Below are positions 45,573 to 55,700 of a DNA stretch of 64,000 nucleotides, one piece after another (position 1 is the stretch's first letter; every line of letters begins with the position of its first letter). A model generated the notes under the pieces. It was not told where the DNA came from and did not search any database. It saw only the letters and a list, made by a program, of their open reading frames with translations. The position numbers were made by a program, and so were the translations under genes. The stretch spans positions 50,165 through 114,164 of the forward strand of contig JABITN010000157.1 in assembly GCA_018700525.1 (NCBI GenBank), read 5' to 3'. This DNA comes from Opitutales bacterium (GTDB lineage Bacteria; Verrucomicrobiota; Verrucomicrobiia; Opitutales; Opitutaceae).

Positions 45573-46778
45573 ATGAGTAAAGTGCTAATAATCGGAGCGG
45601 GTGGTGTCGGAAGGGTCGTTACCCACAAGTGTGCCCAAATCCCGGAAGTCTTTTCCGAAATCTGCCTAGCCAGTCGAACAAAGTCGAAATGCGATGCGAT
45701 CGCCTCACAGCTCGAGCGCGAGATTTCCACCGCAAAAGTGGACGCCGACAACGTTCCGGAAACAGTCGCTCTTCTCAAGGACTTCCAACCCGACCTCGTC
45801 ATCAACGTAGCCCTGCCCTACCAGGACCTAACCATCATGGACGCCTGCCTCGAAGCCGGTGTCAATTACTTGGATACCGCCAACTACGAGCCGAAAGACG
45901 AAGCGAAATTCGAATACCACTGGCAATGGGCTTACCAAGAACGATTCAAGCAAGCCGGATTGATGGCTCTGCTTGGTTGCGGCTTCGACCCAGGCGTAAC
46001 GAACATTTTCACCGCTCACGCCAAAAAACACCACTTCGACCGTATCGACACTCTCGATATAATCGATTGCAATGCAGGCGATCACGGCAAGCATTTCGCG
46101 ACGAACTTCAACCCGGAAATAAACATTCGCGAAGTCACCGCGAACGGTCGTTTCTATGAAAAAGGTGAGTGGAAGGAAACCGAACCGCTCTCGGTGCACC
46201 GCAGTTTCGATTTTCCGGAAGGCATCGGCCCCAAAGACATGTACCTCATGTATCACGAGGAAATGGAATCGTTGGCAAAACACCTTCCCGAAATCCAACG
46301 CATGCGCTTTTGGATGACTTTTTCCCAACAGTACCTGACTCACCTACGCGTCCTGGAAAATATCGGCATGACTCGTATTGATCCGATTATCTACCAAGGA
46401 CAGGAAATAGTGCCGCTCCAATTCCTAAAAGCCGTCCTACCCGATCCAGGATCTCTCGGCGAATCAACCAAAGGTCGTACTTGCATCGGCTGCGTTCTCG
46501 ACGGTGAAAAGGACGGCCAGCCAAAACACTATTACATCTATAACATCTGCGATCACGAACAATGCTTCGCCGAGGTTAACTCCCAGGCCGTCTCATACAC
46601 CACCGGCGTACCCGCTATGATTGGCGCTATGATGATGCTGACCGACCAGTGGACTGGCCAAGGCGTATTCAATGTCGAACAATTCAATCCGGACCCTTTT
46701 ATGGACGAGCTCAACCGTCACGGTCTTCCATGGAAGGAAGTCATCCTCGACGGAAAGCCAGACGTACTGAAGGACTAG
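45573..46778 (+). CDS. Carboxy(nor)spermidine dehydrogenase (saccharopine dehydrogenase family)
   Basis: 401 residues. An N-terminal NADP-binding Rossmann motif (VLIIGAGGVGRVVTHKCAQ), LDTANYEPKD, GCGFDPGVTNIFTAHAKKH and a conserved CNAGDHGKHFATNFNPEINIRE segment identify the carboxyspermidine/carboxynorspermidine dehydrogenase branch. It joins L-aspartate semialdehyde to putrescine (or diaminopropane) reductively to form carboxyspermidine (or carboxynorspermidine). The decarboxylase gene follows with no spacer and agmatinase follows that, so putrescine is the likely substrate. Proteins of this branch are sometimes called LYS1-like or Nsd; I leave the symbol blank because the diamine specificity is not visible. 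Confidence 0.93.
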   Translation: MSKVLIIGAGGVGRVVTHKCAQIPEVFSEICLASRTKSKCDAIASQLEREISTAKVDADNVPETVALLKDFQPDLVINVALPYQDLTIMDACLEAGVNYLDTANYEPKDEAKFEYHWQWAYQERFKQAGLMALLGCGFDPGVTNIFTAHAKKHHFDRIDTLDIIDCNAGDHGKHFATNFNPEINIREVTANGRFYEKGEWKETEPLSVHRSFDFPEGIGPKDMYLMYHEEMESLAKHLPEIQRMRFWMTFSQQYLTHLRVLENIGMTRIDPIIYQGQEIVPLQFLKAVLPDPGSLGESTKGRTCIGCVLDGEKDGQPKHYYIYNICDHEQCFAEVNSQAVSYTTGVPAMIGAMMMLTDQWTGQGVFNVEQFNPDPFMDELNRHGLPWKEVILDGKPDVLKD

Positions 46779-47942
46779 ATGGACCACATCGTTCACTACG
46801 ATCCCCTACTCCCGGAAGACATACCTTCTCCGTGCTACGTAGTGGACCTTCAACGACTGAAGAACAACTTAGCCATCCTGGAGACTATCCAAGAATCCTC
46901 TGGCTGCAAAATTCTTTGCGCCCTGAAAGGATTCGCGATGCACAGCGTTTTCCCGATCCTTTCCCGCAGCCTCGCGGGCGTCTGCGCCAGCGGACCTCAC
47001 GAAGCTCAACTCGGGGCCGAGGAATTCGGAAAGGAAGTCCACGTATTCGCTCCGGCCTTCACCAAACGCGACCTGCAAGAACTCCTTCCAATCGCTCATC
47101 ATATTTCATTCAATTCGTTTACCCAGTGGAATGTCCACCGAGAAACGGTCGCCGCTTCGGACCATTCCATCTCCTGCGGCCTACGCGTGAATCCTGGATA
47201 CTCCGAGGTTGAAGTCGAAATCTACGATCCTTGCGCCAAAGGCTCCCGGCTAGGAATTCCTCTAGAAGCATTCGAAGGCCAATCGCTCGACGGAATCGAA
47301 GGCCTCCATTTCCACGCGCTTTGCGAGCAAGATTCAGGAACCCTCGCCGGCGTTCTTTATTCATTCGAGGAACGCTTCAACCACTGGCTGCCGCAAATGA
47401 AGTGGGTCAACTTCGGAGGCGGCCACCACATCACCAGCCCTACCTACGACCGCGAACGACTCGTCCGAATCATCCGCGAATTTCAAGAGCGCCATCCGAA
47501 CCTGGAAGTCTACCTCGAACCAGGCGAGGCTATCGCCATCAATACAGGCGTCCTGGTCGCGACCGTCCTAGATATCGTTCGCAACGAAATCGACATAGCC
47601 ATTCTCGACGTTTCGGCGACCTGTCACATGCCCGACATTCTAGAGATGCCCTATCGCCCGGAAATCGTCAACGCAGCCCTACCTGGCGAACAGGCCCATA
47701 CCTATCGCCTTGGCGGACTCTCTTGCCTCGCGGGCGATTCGATCGGCGACTACTCTTTCGCAGCGCCTCTCAAACCGGGCGACCGTATTCAATTTCTAGA
47801 TATGGCCCATTATACAATGGTCAAGACCACCACATTCAACGGAATCAAACACCCGTCGATCGCTACCTGGAACCCCGAATCGGCGACCTTTAACGTCGTC
47901 CGAGAATTCGGATACGAAGATTACAAGAATAGACTCTCCTGA
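46779..47942 (+). CDS. nspC: Carboxynorspermidine/carboxyspermidine decarboxylase
   Basis: 387 residues; it starts at the base after the previous stop codon. Fold-III (alanine-racemase/ODC-like) PLP enzyme: Lys50 in CALKGFAMHSVFP would bind PLP, GGGHHIT is the phosphate-binding glycine loop, and EPGEAIAINTG and CHMPDILEMPYRP hold further active-site residues. It decarboxylates carboxyspermidine or carboxynorspermidine to spermidine or norspermidine. The immediate coupling to the dehydrogenase and the agmatinase three genes on suggests spermidine is the product. It ends six bases before the agmatinase gene. Confidence 0.95.
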   Translation: MDHIVHYDPLLPEDIPSPCYVVDLQRLKNNLAILETIQESSGCKILCALKGFAMHSVFPILSRSLAGVCASGPHEAQLGAEEFGKEVHVFAPAFTKRDLQELLPIAHHISFNSFTQWNVHRETVAASDHSISCGLRVNPGYSEVEVEIYDPCAKGSRLGIPLEAFEGQSLDGIEGLHFHALCEQDSGTLAGVLYSFEERFNHWLPQMKWVNFGGGHHITSPTYDRERLVRIIREFQERHPNLEVYLEPGEAIAINTGVLVATVLDIVRNEIDIAILDVSATCHMPDILEMPYRPEIVNAALPGEQAHTYRLGGLSCLAGDSIGDYSFAAPLKPGDRIQFLDMAHYTMVKTTTFNGIKHPSIATWNPESATFNVVREFGYEDYKNRLS

Positions 47943-47948
47943 GAGACC

Positions 47949-48830
47949 ATGAGCAACCCATCCGACTACGCCAATCCTCCTGCATTCCATTCGGACGACC
48001 TGCCCCCGAGCCCGCCGAGCGAAGCGGCCTTTCATATCATCCCGGTACCTTGGGAAACCAGCGTTTCCTATGGAGGCGGTACCGCCAATGGACCCAATGC
48101 GATCCTCCATGCATCCACTCAACTCGAAGCCTACATCGATGGCGGCATTCCCGGCAAAGCAGGACTCCACACAGCCCCACCCGTTAATTGCGAAGGCGAA
48201 ACTACGGAAATCCTAGCCCGGATTCGGTCCGCGACCGCCGAGGTTCTCCAATTCGGCAAACTTCCCATTCTGCTGGGCGGAGAACACGCGATGACCCTCG
48301 GTCCCATTCAGGCGATCAAAGAAAAAGGCATCTCGTTCGGCATCGTTCAATTCGATGCCCACGCCGACCTACGAGACACTTATCAGGGAGACCCGCACAG
48401 CCATGCTTGCGTGATGAAGCGCATATTCGATCTCGATATACCTATTTTCCAAATTGGGGTGCGAGCGCTCTCCGAACCGGAAGCCGAACTAAGAAGCTCA
48501 TCCAACATCGGTTTCCTCGATGCGAATACGATCGATCGATCGGGCTTTCCTAAAAATACCCTGCCTGAGGATTTTCCCGAAAACCTATTCATCACCTTCG
48601 ACGTCGACGGGCTCGACCCATCGATCATGCCAAGCACCGGCACCCCCGAACCGGGTGGATTGAGTTGGTACCAAGCTCTCGAAGGGCTCGAAAACGTAAT
48701 GAGAGACCGTACGGTAATCGGGGCCGACGTTGTGGAACTCGCCCCAAAACCAGGAATGCACGCCTCGGATTTCATCGCGGCAAAACTCGTGTACAAGATA
48801 ATGGATCTAATTGTAAAAAATAGCAGCTAG
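47949..48830 (+). CDS. speB: Agmatinase (arginase/ureohydrolase family)
   Basis: 293 residues. Binuclear manganese ligands are clear: GGEHAMTLG, FDAHADLRD, and FDVDGLDPSIMPSTGTPEPGG. The lengths and segments match agmatinase, which hydrolyses agmatine to putrescine and urea. In this operon it would feed putrescine to the carboxyspermidine dehydrogenase. Arginine decarboxylase, needed to make agmatine, is not in the window. It is the last gene of a tight three-gene operon (45573-48830). Confidence 0.93.
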   Translation: MSNPSDYANPPAFHSDDLPPSPPSEAAFHIIPVPWETSVSYGGGTANGPNAILHASTQLEAYIDGGIPGKAGLHTAPPVNCEGETTEILARIRSATAEVLQFGKLPILLGGEHAMTLGPIQAIKEKGISFGIVQFDAHADLRDTYQGDPHSHACVMKRIFDLDIPIFQIGVRALSEPEAELRSSSNIGFLDANTIDRSGFPKNTLPEDFPENLFITFDVDGLDPSIMPSTGTPEPGGLSWYQALEGLENVMRDRTVIGADVVELAPKPGMHASDFIAAKLVYKIMDLIVKNSS

Positions 48831-48892
48831 AGCATTTAGATAAGGTCCGGAAACGTAATCATTCGACAGCCTGTTTTTAAAACTACTCTTCT

Positions 48893-49290
48893 ATGAAAAG
48901 CCAGTTCTAGCGCATCCTCTCAATTCTCGCAGTTTCGCTTGCCGTCCATGCTTTCGGCAACACGGCTGACCAAGTGCCCCCCTCCTAATCGGGGCCAAAA
49001 CGCCGTCAGTCCTTCTCGCCAATCAAAAGGGAGAAGCGACCGATCTCCGAGCGGTCCTTGTCGTCACAGTAGCAGTTCCCGCTCGGCGAATCAGCGTCAA
49101 CTTAACTGACAATCGTCTGAAAAACACGCGGCTCCGCCACGTAGCTGCACGAGGGACTCGCGTGGAATCTCCAACAAGCCCAACTGCTTTGACTTAAGTT
49201 GGCGACTATCGCTGGGCCAAGCCAATTGGGAATGGCTAGGATCTCTCCCAAATCAAACGCTGCCCACCGCTTTCCAAGGCCTTTGACCAA
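48893..49290 (+). pseudogene. Decayed secreted peroxiredoxin-like gene
   Basis: An ATG at 48893 begins a signal-peptide-like sequence (LSILAVSLAVHAFG) interrupted by TAG at codon 6 and ended by TAA at 48986. Shifting frame just before that stop gives GAKTPSVLLANQKGEATDLR, the typical opening of AhpC/TSA-redoxin domains, which then also breaks down. The region up to the gspE stop at 49305 has no intact frame in either direction. The family assignment is weak because the peroxidatic Cys region cannot be reconstructed. Confidence 0.4.
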
Positions 49291-49304
49291 GGCTATAGCA
49301 AAAC

Positions 49305-51017
49305 CTACATATCGACCGGCACGGTCGAAAGAGCCTCAGCGATACTTGAAATGCCGTCCTTCACTTTGAGTAAGCTGTCCTGGTGAAGCGTCTTCATCCC
49401 GCCTTTCATAGCGAGCTTCTTCAATTCTAAAGTCTCTTTTCCCTTATTGATGCCTTCAACCAATGCATCATCGGTTACCATCAATTCATGAATACCGATA
49501 CGACCCCTGTAACCCGTATTGTTACAACGAGGACAACCTTTAGCATTGCTCTTGAAAACAGTTCCGCTCCAACCGATTCCACTTTCGAGAATCTCTTTTT
49601 CGCGGCCTTCCGGTTCGTACTGAATCCGACAAGTCTTGCAAACGCGGCGCATCAAACGCTGAGCGCATACGCATAAGAGCGAAGATGAGATCATGAATGG
49701 TTCGATACTCATATCGGTCAAACGAGCGATCGTTCCCGGAGCATCGTTGGTGTGTAGCGTACTGATCAATAAATGACCGGTCAACGCAGCCTCAACTGCG
49801 ATATTAGCCGTTTCGGTATCTCGAATTTCCCCTACCAATATGATGTCCGGATCTTGACGCAAATATGCCCGCAACGCGCTGGCGAACGTTAAACCGATCC
49901 GCCGATTCATTTGCATCTGATTAATGCCTTTAAGCGTGTACTCGATTGGATCTTCAGCGGTACGAATCACGATTCCAGGATTGCTGATCTCGTTCAAGGC
50001 CGAGTAAAGCGTCATCGACTTACCCGAACCGGTAGGCCCGCAGTGAAGGATCATACCATACGGATTTGTAATCACCTTCCGGTAGCGTACCAAGTTGCCT
50101 TCCGAAAATCCCAGAGCAGGCAACGGCATCGTCGACTTCTGCTTATCGAGAATACGCATCACCATACCCTCGCCATGATTTAGCGGGGCCGAAGATACTC
50201 GCAAATCGATGTCGATATTCTTCCGAGTAAACTGCTTGAAAATAATACGCCCATCCTGGGGGAGACGACGTTCCGCGATATCGAGATTCGCCATGATCTT
50301 CAAACGAGCGATCAACGATCCGGCGACCTTCGGCGGCAACTTTAGCTTTTCCTGACAAACGCCATCGATTCGGTAGCGTACGACCAATTCCATTTCCTGC
50401 GGCTCGATATGAATATCGCTAGCTCCCAAGCCGTACGCATCTTCTACTATGCGATTGGCCAACAGAATAATCGGCGCGGATTCTTCGTCATCGAGATCCA
50501 CTTCATCGCCATCTTCGCCATCGCCGAACTCCATGCCGACAGCCTCGACGACATCATCGAATTGCGTCGCCTCGACATTGCTGGTATCCTGCCTGAGGAC
50601 TTCCTTGATATCCCGTTCGGGGCTCAAGAGAGGGATCACTTGCTTACCGCTTCTCTCGGCGATCTTCGTAGAAATCGTAAGCTCGAACGGATTGGAAAAA
50701 GCAACCGTTATAAAATGTGAGACAACGCTGACGGGAATCACGCCGTTCTTTTCGCAAAATTCTTGATCGAGAACTTCCCAAGTTCCCTTGTTGATAGCGA
50801 GGCGTTTTACATTAAACGGAGCAACGCCATAGGCCTTCGACTTGGCGATGTTCAACTGATGCAAAGAGATGTGATAGTCACCCAGCAGAACTCGATCGAA
50901 GGCATTGCCGTTCAGCTCCGTATCAAAGGAACGCAGCTCCTCTACTTGACTACCGTCGAGATAAGATAGGTCCGACAAATTGTCGACAATAGCTGCTTGT
51001 AATCTTCCGAGAGCCAT
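49305..51017 (-). CDS. gspE: Type II secretion ATPase GspE
   Basis: 570 residues. N-terminal GspE-N domain (about 1-145), an acidic linker ([18 protein letters not shown], about 163-180) and a RecA-like ATPase domain with Walker A GPTGSGKS (327-334), Asp box ([12 protein letters not shown]) and His box ([13 protein letters not shown]). A zinc-binding CxxC module (VCKTC and [13 protein letters not shown]) follows, as in GspE/PilB. It powers pseudopilus assembly. The rest of the T2SS genes lie at 1-6.3 kb, far away, and no gspF is seen, so assignment to T2SS rather than a pilus system is by best fit. A GspE-N-like gene lies just upstream. Confidence 0.9.
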   Translation of the reverse strand: MALGRLQAAIVDNLSDLSYLDGSQVEELRSFDTELNGNAFDRVLLGDYHISLHQLNIAKSKAYGVAPFNVKRLAINKGTWEVLDQEFCEKNGVIPVSVVSHFITVAFSNPFELTISTKIAERSGKQVIPLLSPERDIKEVLRQDTSNVEATQFDDVVEAVGMEFGDGEDGDEVDLDDEESAPIILLANRIVEDAYGLGASDIHIEPQEMELVVRYRIDGVCQEKLKLPPKVAGSLIARLKIMANLDIAERRLPQDGRIIFKQFTRKNIDIDLRVSSAPLNHGEGMVMRILDKQKSTMPLPALGFSEGNLVRYRKVITNPYGMILHCGPTGSGKSMTLYSALNEISNPGIVIRTAEDPIEYTLKGINQMQMNRRIGLTFASALRAYLRQDPDIILVGEIRDTETANIAVEAALTGHLLISTLHTNDAPGTIARLTDMSIEPFMISSSLLCVCAQRLMRRVCKTCRIQYEPEGREKEILESGIGWSGTVFKSNAKGCPRCNNTGYRGRIGIHELMVTDDALVEGINKGKETLELKKLAMKGGMKTLHQDSLLKVKDGISSIAEALSTVPVDM

Positions 51018-51026
51018 TCGTCCGTT

Positions 51027-51539
51027 CTAGTTAGCGGCTCTGACTGCCGCGTTGGCTGCATTTGTGTCAAACGCTTCCAAAAATTCCGATAGCGAATCGA
51101 TCGACGAGGCAAACCAAACAATGTTACCGTTAATCTTCTCTTCCCAATAAGAGCGAACCGCAGAACTCATGTAACAGGCAGTCGCCAGATACCAGGTGTC
51201 TTCGACGTGATCGAATGGCACCGTCAATGTCGCCCAGCATTCGTCCGTCTTAAGCGTCTTGCGCAAGTCCTCCGGATATTCGACATTCCGAATATCAATT
51301 AAGCCCAATACGTAATCCTCGACGATTTTCTCGAGCAGCTTATTTTCGTCGAGACACTGCTTTTCATTTACCAAAATCGCCAATAAGCCCACCTGACTTC
51401 CATTTGTATTGGATTCCATGAGCTCTCTCAGGCGTTCATTAGCCTCATCCAGATCATCAATAGAGACTAGCCCTTGCTCGACCAGACTCGCCCCGAGGAG
51501 ACGATTTGCACGCATTATCAAAGGCTTGAGACTGGCCAT
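51027..51539 (-). CDS. Stand-alone GspE-N-like (MshEN-type) domain protein
   Basis: 170 residues without ATPase motifs. The N-terminal segment RLLGASLVEQGLVSIDDLDEA resembles the opening of the GspE/MshE N-terminal domain. The C-terminal half (TLTVPFDHVEDTWYLATACY) resembles its second lobe. It ends nine bases before gspE. The family often regulates the ATPase or senses c-di-GMP; whether this one binds c-di-GMP is not visible. It is probably a regulatory partner of GspE. Confidence 0.55.
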   Translation of the reverse strand: MASLKPLIMRANRLLGASLVEQGLVSIDDLDEANERLRELMESNTNGSQVGLLAILVNEKQCLDENKLLEKIVEDYVLGLIDIRNVEYPEDLRKTLKTDECWATLTVPFDHVEDTWYLATACYMSSAVRSYWEEKINGNIVWFASSIDSLSEFLEAFDTNAANAAVRAAN

Positions 51540-51556
51540 TTTACTTTATTTTTCCT

Positions 51557-52645
51557 CTAGGCGGGTTTTGAGTCACTCTTTGCGTTTCCGCTTTCTGAAC
51601 TCTCGACCTCTTTTTCCTTAGCTTTAGCCTCAGCGACCTCTTTTTCCTTAGCTTTGGCCTCAGCGACCTTTTCCCACAAAAGTTCACGAAGTTCTTCAAT
51701 TCCCTCCTCGGTCAGGCAAGAAATCGGCTGAATCGCCACTTCGCGCTTCTTTCGAAAGATCTCTAGGTTCTCGACGGCCACATCCTCGTCCATTTTGTTC
51801 GCTACCACCAATCGCGGTTTTTCGAGCAAACTTTCGTCATAAGCCCCCAATTCCGAAAGAAGTTGGTCATAATCATCCCAAGGATCTCGCCCATCGACTC
51901 CTGACATATCGACGATCAACGTTAACAGGAAACAGCGCTCGATATGCCGTAAAAAACGATGGCCCAAGCCACGATTTTCACTCGCTCCGTCAATCAGACC
52001 GGGTATGTCCGCGATTTGCAGGGTTTTGTAACGCGATGGATACTCAATAACGCCAATCTGAGGATGAAGCGTTGTAAACGGGTACGCAGCCACTTTGGGA
52101 TGCGCATTGGTGATCATATTCGTCAAGGTCGATTTTCCCGCATTCGGATACCCCACTAACCCGATGTCGGCGATACTCTTCAGGATCAGTTTATATTCCC
52201 CCGTTCCCCCATCCTCCCCAGGATTCGAGCGACGAGGCGCCCGATTAACCGAACTTTTGAACTTTTTATTGCCCCAACCGCCATTGCCACCTTCGAGTAG
52301 CAACTTTCGTTCGCCATCTTCAAGTATCTCAGCAACAATCTGTTTAGTCACCATATCCACCACGATCGTACCGGGAGGGACCCTAATGACGCAATTCGCT
52401 CCCTGAGCTCCACTCTGGTCCGAACCACGCCCATGCTCGCCGCGACCCGCGTTCCAATGAGGCTGAAACTTGTATCGCGTCAAATTGTTCTCATTGACCG
52501 ATCCTTCGAGAATAACGTCGCCGCCCTTTCCCCCATCGCCGCCATTTGGCCCGCCGAAGGCTTCGTATTTCTCTCTTCGAAAACTGACGCAACCACGCCC
52601 GCCATCTCCAGCTTTAACCTTCACTTTGGTTTCATCGACAAACAT
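51557..52645 (-). CDS. obg: Obg family GTPase
   Basis: 362 residues from the ATG at 52645, where the family sequence MFVDETKVKVKAGDGG begins; the longer frame to 52705 is not needed. The glycine-rich Obg fold (SFRREKYEAFGGPNGGDGG) is followed by the GTPase domain: G1 GYPNAGKST, G3 DIPGLIDGA, G4 NKMD. The usual C-terminal domain is replaced by a short Glu/Lys/Ala-rich tail. That tail contains an exact-length tandem duplication of ten codons (51608-51667). Obg couples growth, ribosome maturation and stress signalling and is usually essential. Confidence 0.93.
   Translation of the reverse strand: MFVDETKVKVKAGDGGRGCVSFRREKYEAFGGPNGGDGGKGGDVILEGSVNENNLTRYKFQPHWNAGRGEHGRGSDQSGAQGANCVIRVPPGTIVVDMVTKQIVAEILEDGERKLLLEGGNGGWGNKKFKSSVNRAPRRSNPGEDGGTGEYKLILKSIADIGLVGYPNAGKSTLTNMITNAHPKVAAYPFTTLHPQIGVIEYPSRYKTLQIADIPGLIDGASENRGLGHRFLRHIERCFLLTLIVDMSGVDGRDPWDDYDQLLSELGAYDESLLEKPRLVVANKMDEDVAVENLEIFRKKREVAIQPISCLTEEGIEELRELLWEKVAEAKAKEKEVAEAKAKEKEVESSESGNAKSDSKPA
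51608..51667. repeat. Tandem 30-bp duplication inside obg tail
   Basis: Two adjacent 30-base units (51608-51637 and 51638-51667) differ at one position. They encode the repeated EVAEAKAKEK in the Obg C-terminal tail, typical of slipped-strand duplication. Confidence 0.8.
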
Positions 52646-52762
52646 GACGCTGAACCAATACGACTCGATTTCCAGAAAGCAACCTCTGTTCGAGCCACCT
52701 ACCAAGACCCTATTCCACCAACTAGGCCTAGTTTAACATAAGTCGCTCAGCCTCAATTGAAA

Positions 52763-55700
52763 TCATTCGATCTCATAAGCCTCAAACAGAGCGATCCCCT
52801 CAGCTCCGTCGACTCCCCGCAAAATCACAGTATACAGACCCGGCTCCAACCACACTAGCATCGCCGCATCATTCGATTCACTCTCAAAAGCGAATGCTCC
52901 GGCCGACTCGAACGCCGCCTTCAATGTCTTCGCCGGTCCTTGAAGCGATGCCCCTTCCACTATCGGAAGCGACCCATCCATCCAATCATCATTGAAGGCA
53001 ATCGGATCGGCCCCGAGAAACAACTCGATCATCGGATTAGCCAATGGCTCAGCTATGCCCTTATCCCCCAAACCTGGTCCGACTCCTCGAATCAACACAA
53101 GCTTCGGATCCGGTCCCGCGACCACCAATCCGCCAATCAAAGCCTGACCCTCTCCCCTCACCATTCCACGCGAGGATACGTTAACCAAAGCCCGCTCCGA
53201 ATTGCTCCCATCATCGAATATCTCGAACAACGCTTCGCCATCTCCCACGTCCGAACCAACCAAAACAGTATACAATCCCGGATCCAATGAAACGAGCATC
53301 GCTGCATCGAGACTCCCAGCCTCAAGCGCCGCCGCTCCAACCTTCTCCGTAAAAGCGACAATATCACTCACATTACTCGCCGCTTCCCAATGCTCATTGC
53401 GAGCCAAAACGTCCGCTCCCTGATTAAGGGTAATCACCGGATCCTCCATAACGTTCGAAACATCGCGTCCCGTTAACGCTGGTCCAAGTCCTCGCAGCAA
53501 TACCGTCCTCTGCGACGTGCCCGTCACCACGAAACCACCTATCAATACACCTTCGCCAGACTCCGAACGTCCCCGTGTCGACAGATTAACGTAGCGATTC
53601 ACTCCCTCAGTCTGAACCTCCCGCAAATACGCAACCGTCTCTACACCGACACTCGTCCAAGACCCCGTTACCAATCTCTTTTCCAAATCGACCTCGCCTT
53701 TAAAGCGATTACCTAACGTCGTCGTCACATCGAACTGTCCCAACGCATCCACTACGCCTAGGGCCAAATCCATGTCTCGCCCATTCAACCAAACAAATAA
53801 CGCGCCGTTCTTCAAAACTCGAAGCTCCAAGAGCTCGCTGCCTTCGCCAATAAGACCACCCTGATAATTTCCCTCAAATCCCGTTGTAGTCGATTGCGTC
53901 TGCGTTTGCCCAACAGAAATTCCGATATCAGCTCCATCGATATTCCCCGTAAAACCGTTCTTAATTTCTCCCGTTATTCGCTGCAAAAGAGATTCCGAAG
54001 TTCCAAAGCGCCCGAAAAAATCGATCGCTATCGGCTCTCTCAGGCGCTCGAACCCGGAAGTCGCGTCCAAAACCGTCACGTACCCTCGATCCAAAGTCTC
54101 GTCGACCTCTATCCAAACTACGCCGCTGTTTTCGGTTTCACCGACCAATACGCCTTCCTCGATCTCGATAGGATCGAGCATTAGATCGTAGCGATAGTAT
54201 CGAGTGACCGCTGATCCGCTCGCTTTCAATAAAATACGAGCATTCTCCGCTTCGACAAACGTAACAGTCGGATTAGCTTCATCCGCGCCGTTCAATACAA
54301 CCGTTCCCGACCTACTAATCACGCTCCAACTATAGCTCACATCCGGATCGGCGCCGAAGGCATCGGTCAGCGACAGATCGTACGACTGGTTCCCTCCATC
54401 TACAACGTCAGCTTGAATTTCATAATCGCTCCACACCGACTCCAAATAACGCGCCGACAAAAGCGCGACCTCATCATCGCTAACGACTCTATTGTAAATC
54501 CGTACTTCGTCCATCTGTCCATCCCAGGCGCGAGTTCCGTCCGCCCGATCGCCCAAAAACGCTTCTCCACCCCCTGTTGTCTGTTGCCCCACCGGCAATC
54601 GCTGAGTCCGAACCGCTAGCTTCTTTCCATTGATATACAAACGCGGAGCATTCGATACATCACGGCTATCGTAACTCGCCACCACATGAAGCCATTCCCC
54701 CTGAAAAACCGTATCCGGCGGCGTATGCCAAACGCCGAAATCCTCACTGCGATTCGAATAGAACTTTAACGCGTTCGCGTTTCCATCCGGAATATCCACA
54801 ATTCCACGAGTCGAAAAATACAAATAATAGTCAGGAGCATCTATAATCCGCGGATGAGGGCTCGACAGTAAATTATCCGACTTAACGAATGCCGAAAACG
54901 TCACTTGGTTCGAGAAACTCGAATTAAATTTAACCGAACTCCTCGTCCCGTCGAAATCAACTCCCCTGCCTAGAGGAGCGTTCACGCGCATAGCCCCATT
55001 AAACTCCCCATTTCCCGAACCCGCGCCGTCTATCAGCACGCCGTCCGAGCCCTCCATTTCCCAAGAATGCAACAAGCCATTACTCACGTCCGGAGAAACC
55101 CCGACCGCTACGACTTTCTCAACCGATCTAACAATCGATTCCATCTCCGAGAGCACTCTGAACCGATAAAGTCCCTCCGTCGCGAAACTCAGCGCATAGC
55201 TACGCGGAGAAACTTCCTCGACCAGTGCATGAGAGCCACCCGAAAGCGTTTCGATTGAAACGACAGCGTCCTCCAGCGCTTCGATTTCAAATACGACCGG
55301 AATCCCTATATCAGGCAATATCGTCAAATGCGCTCGATGGCTCGGAACGCTTACCTCGTGTCCGACTAATCCGGGCTCTAATGCTGTCAGTAAATCCAAT
55401 CGCCCACCCGAAACCAATTTCCCATCCAAGCTATCGAAACGTTTTGCCGTATCCAAAATTCGCTGTTTTAGTTCATCTGGACTCAAATCAGGATTATGAC
55501 TCGCAACCAAAGCAACTGCCCCTGCTACCATTGGCGATGACATCGACGTTCCTGTCGAAAACCGGTAATCCCCATCATTATAGGTTGAATACACTTCTTG
55601 ACCGGGCGCAGCAATATCCACGCTTTCCAATCCGTAATTCGAACCGCCCGACAACGCGTCGCCCTGAGTCGAATTCGCAACCGAAATAATATTCGTCTGA

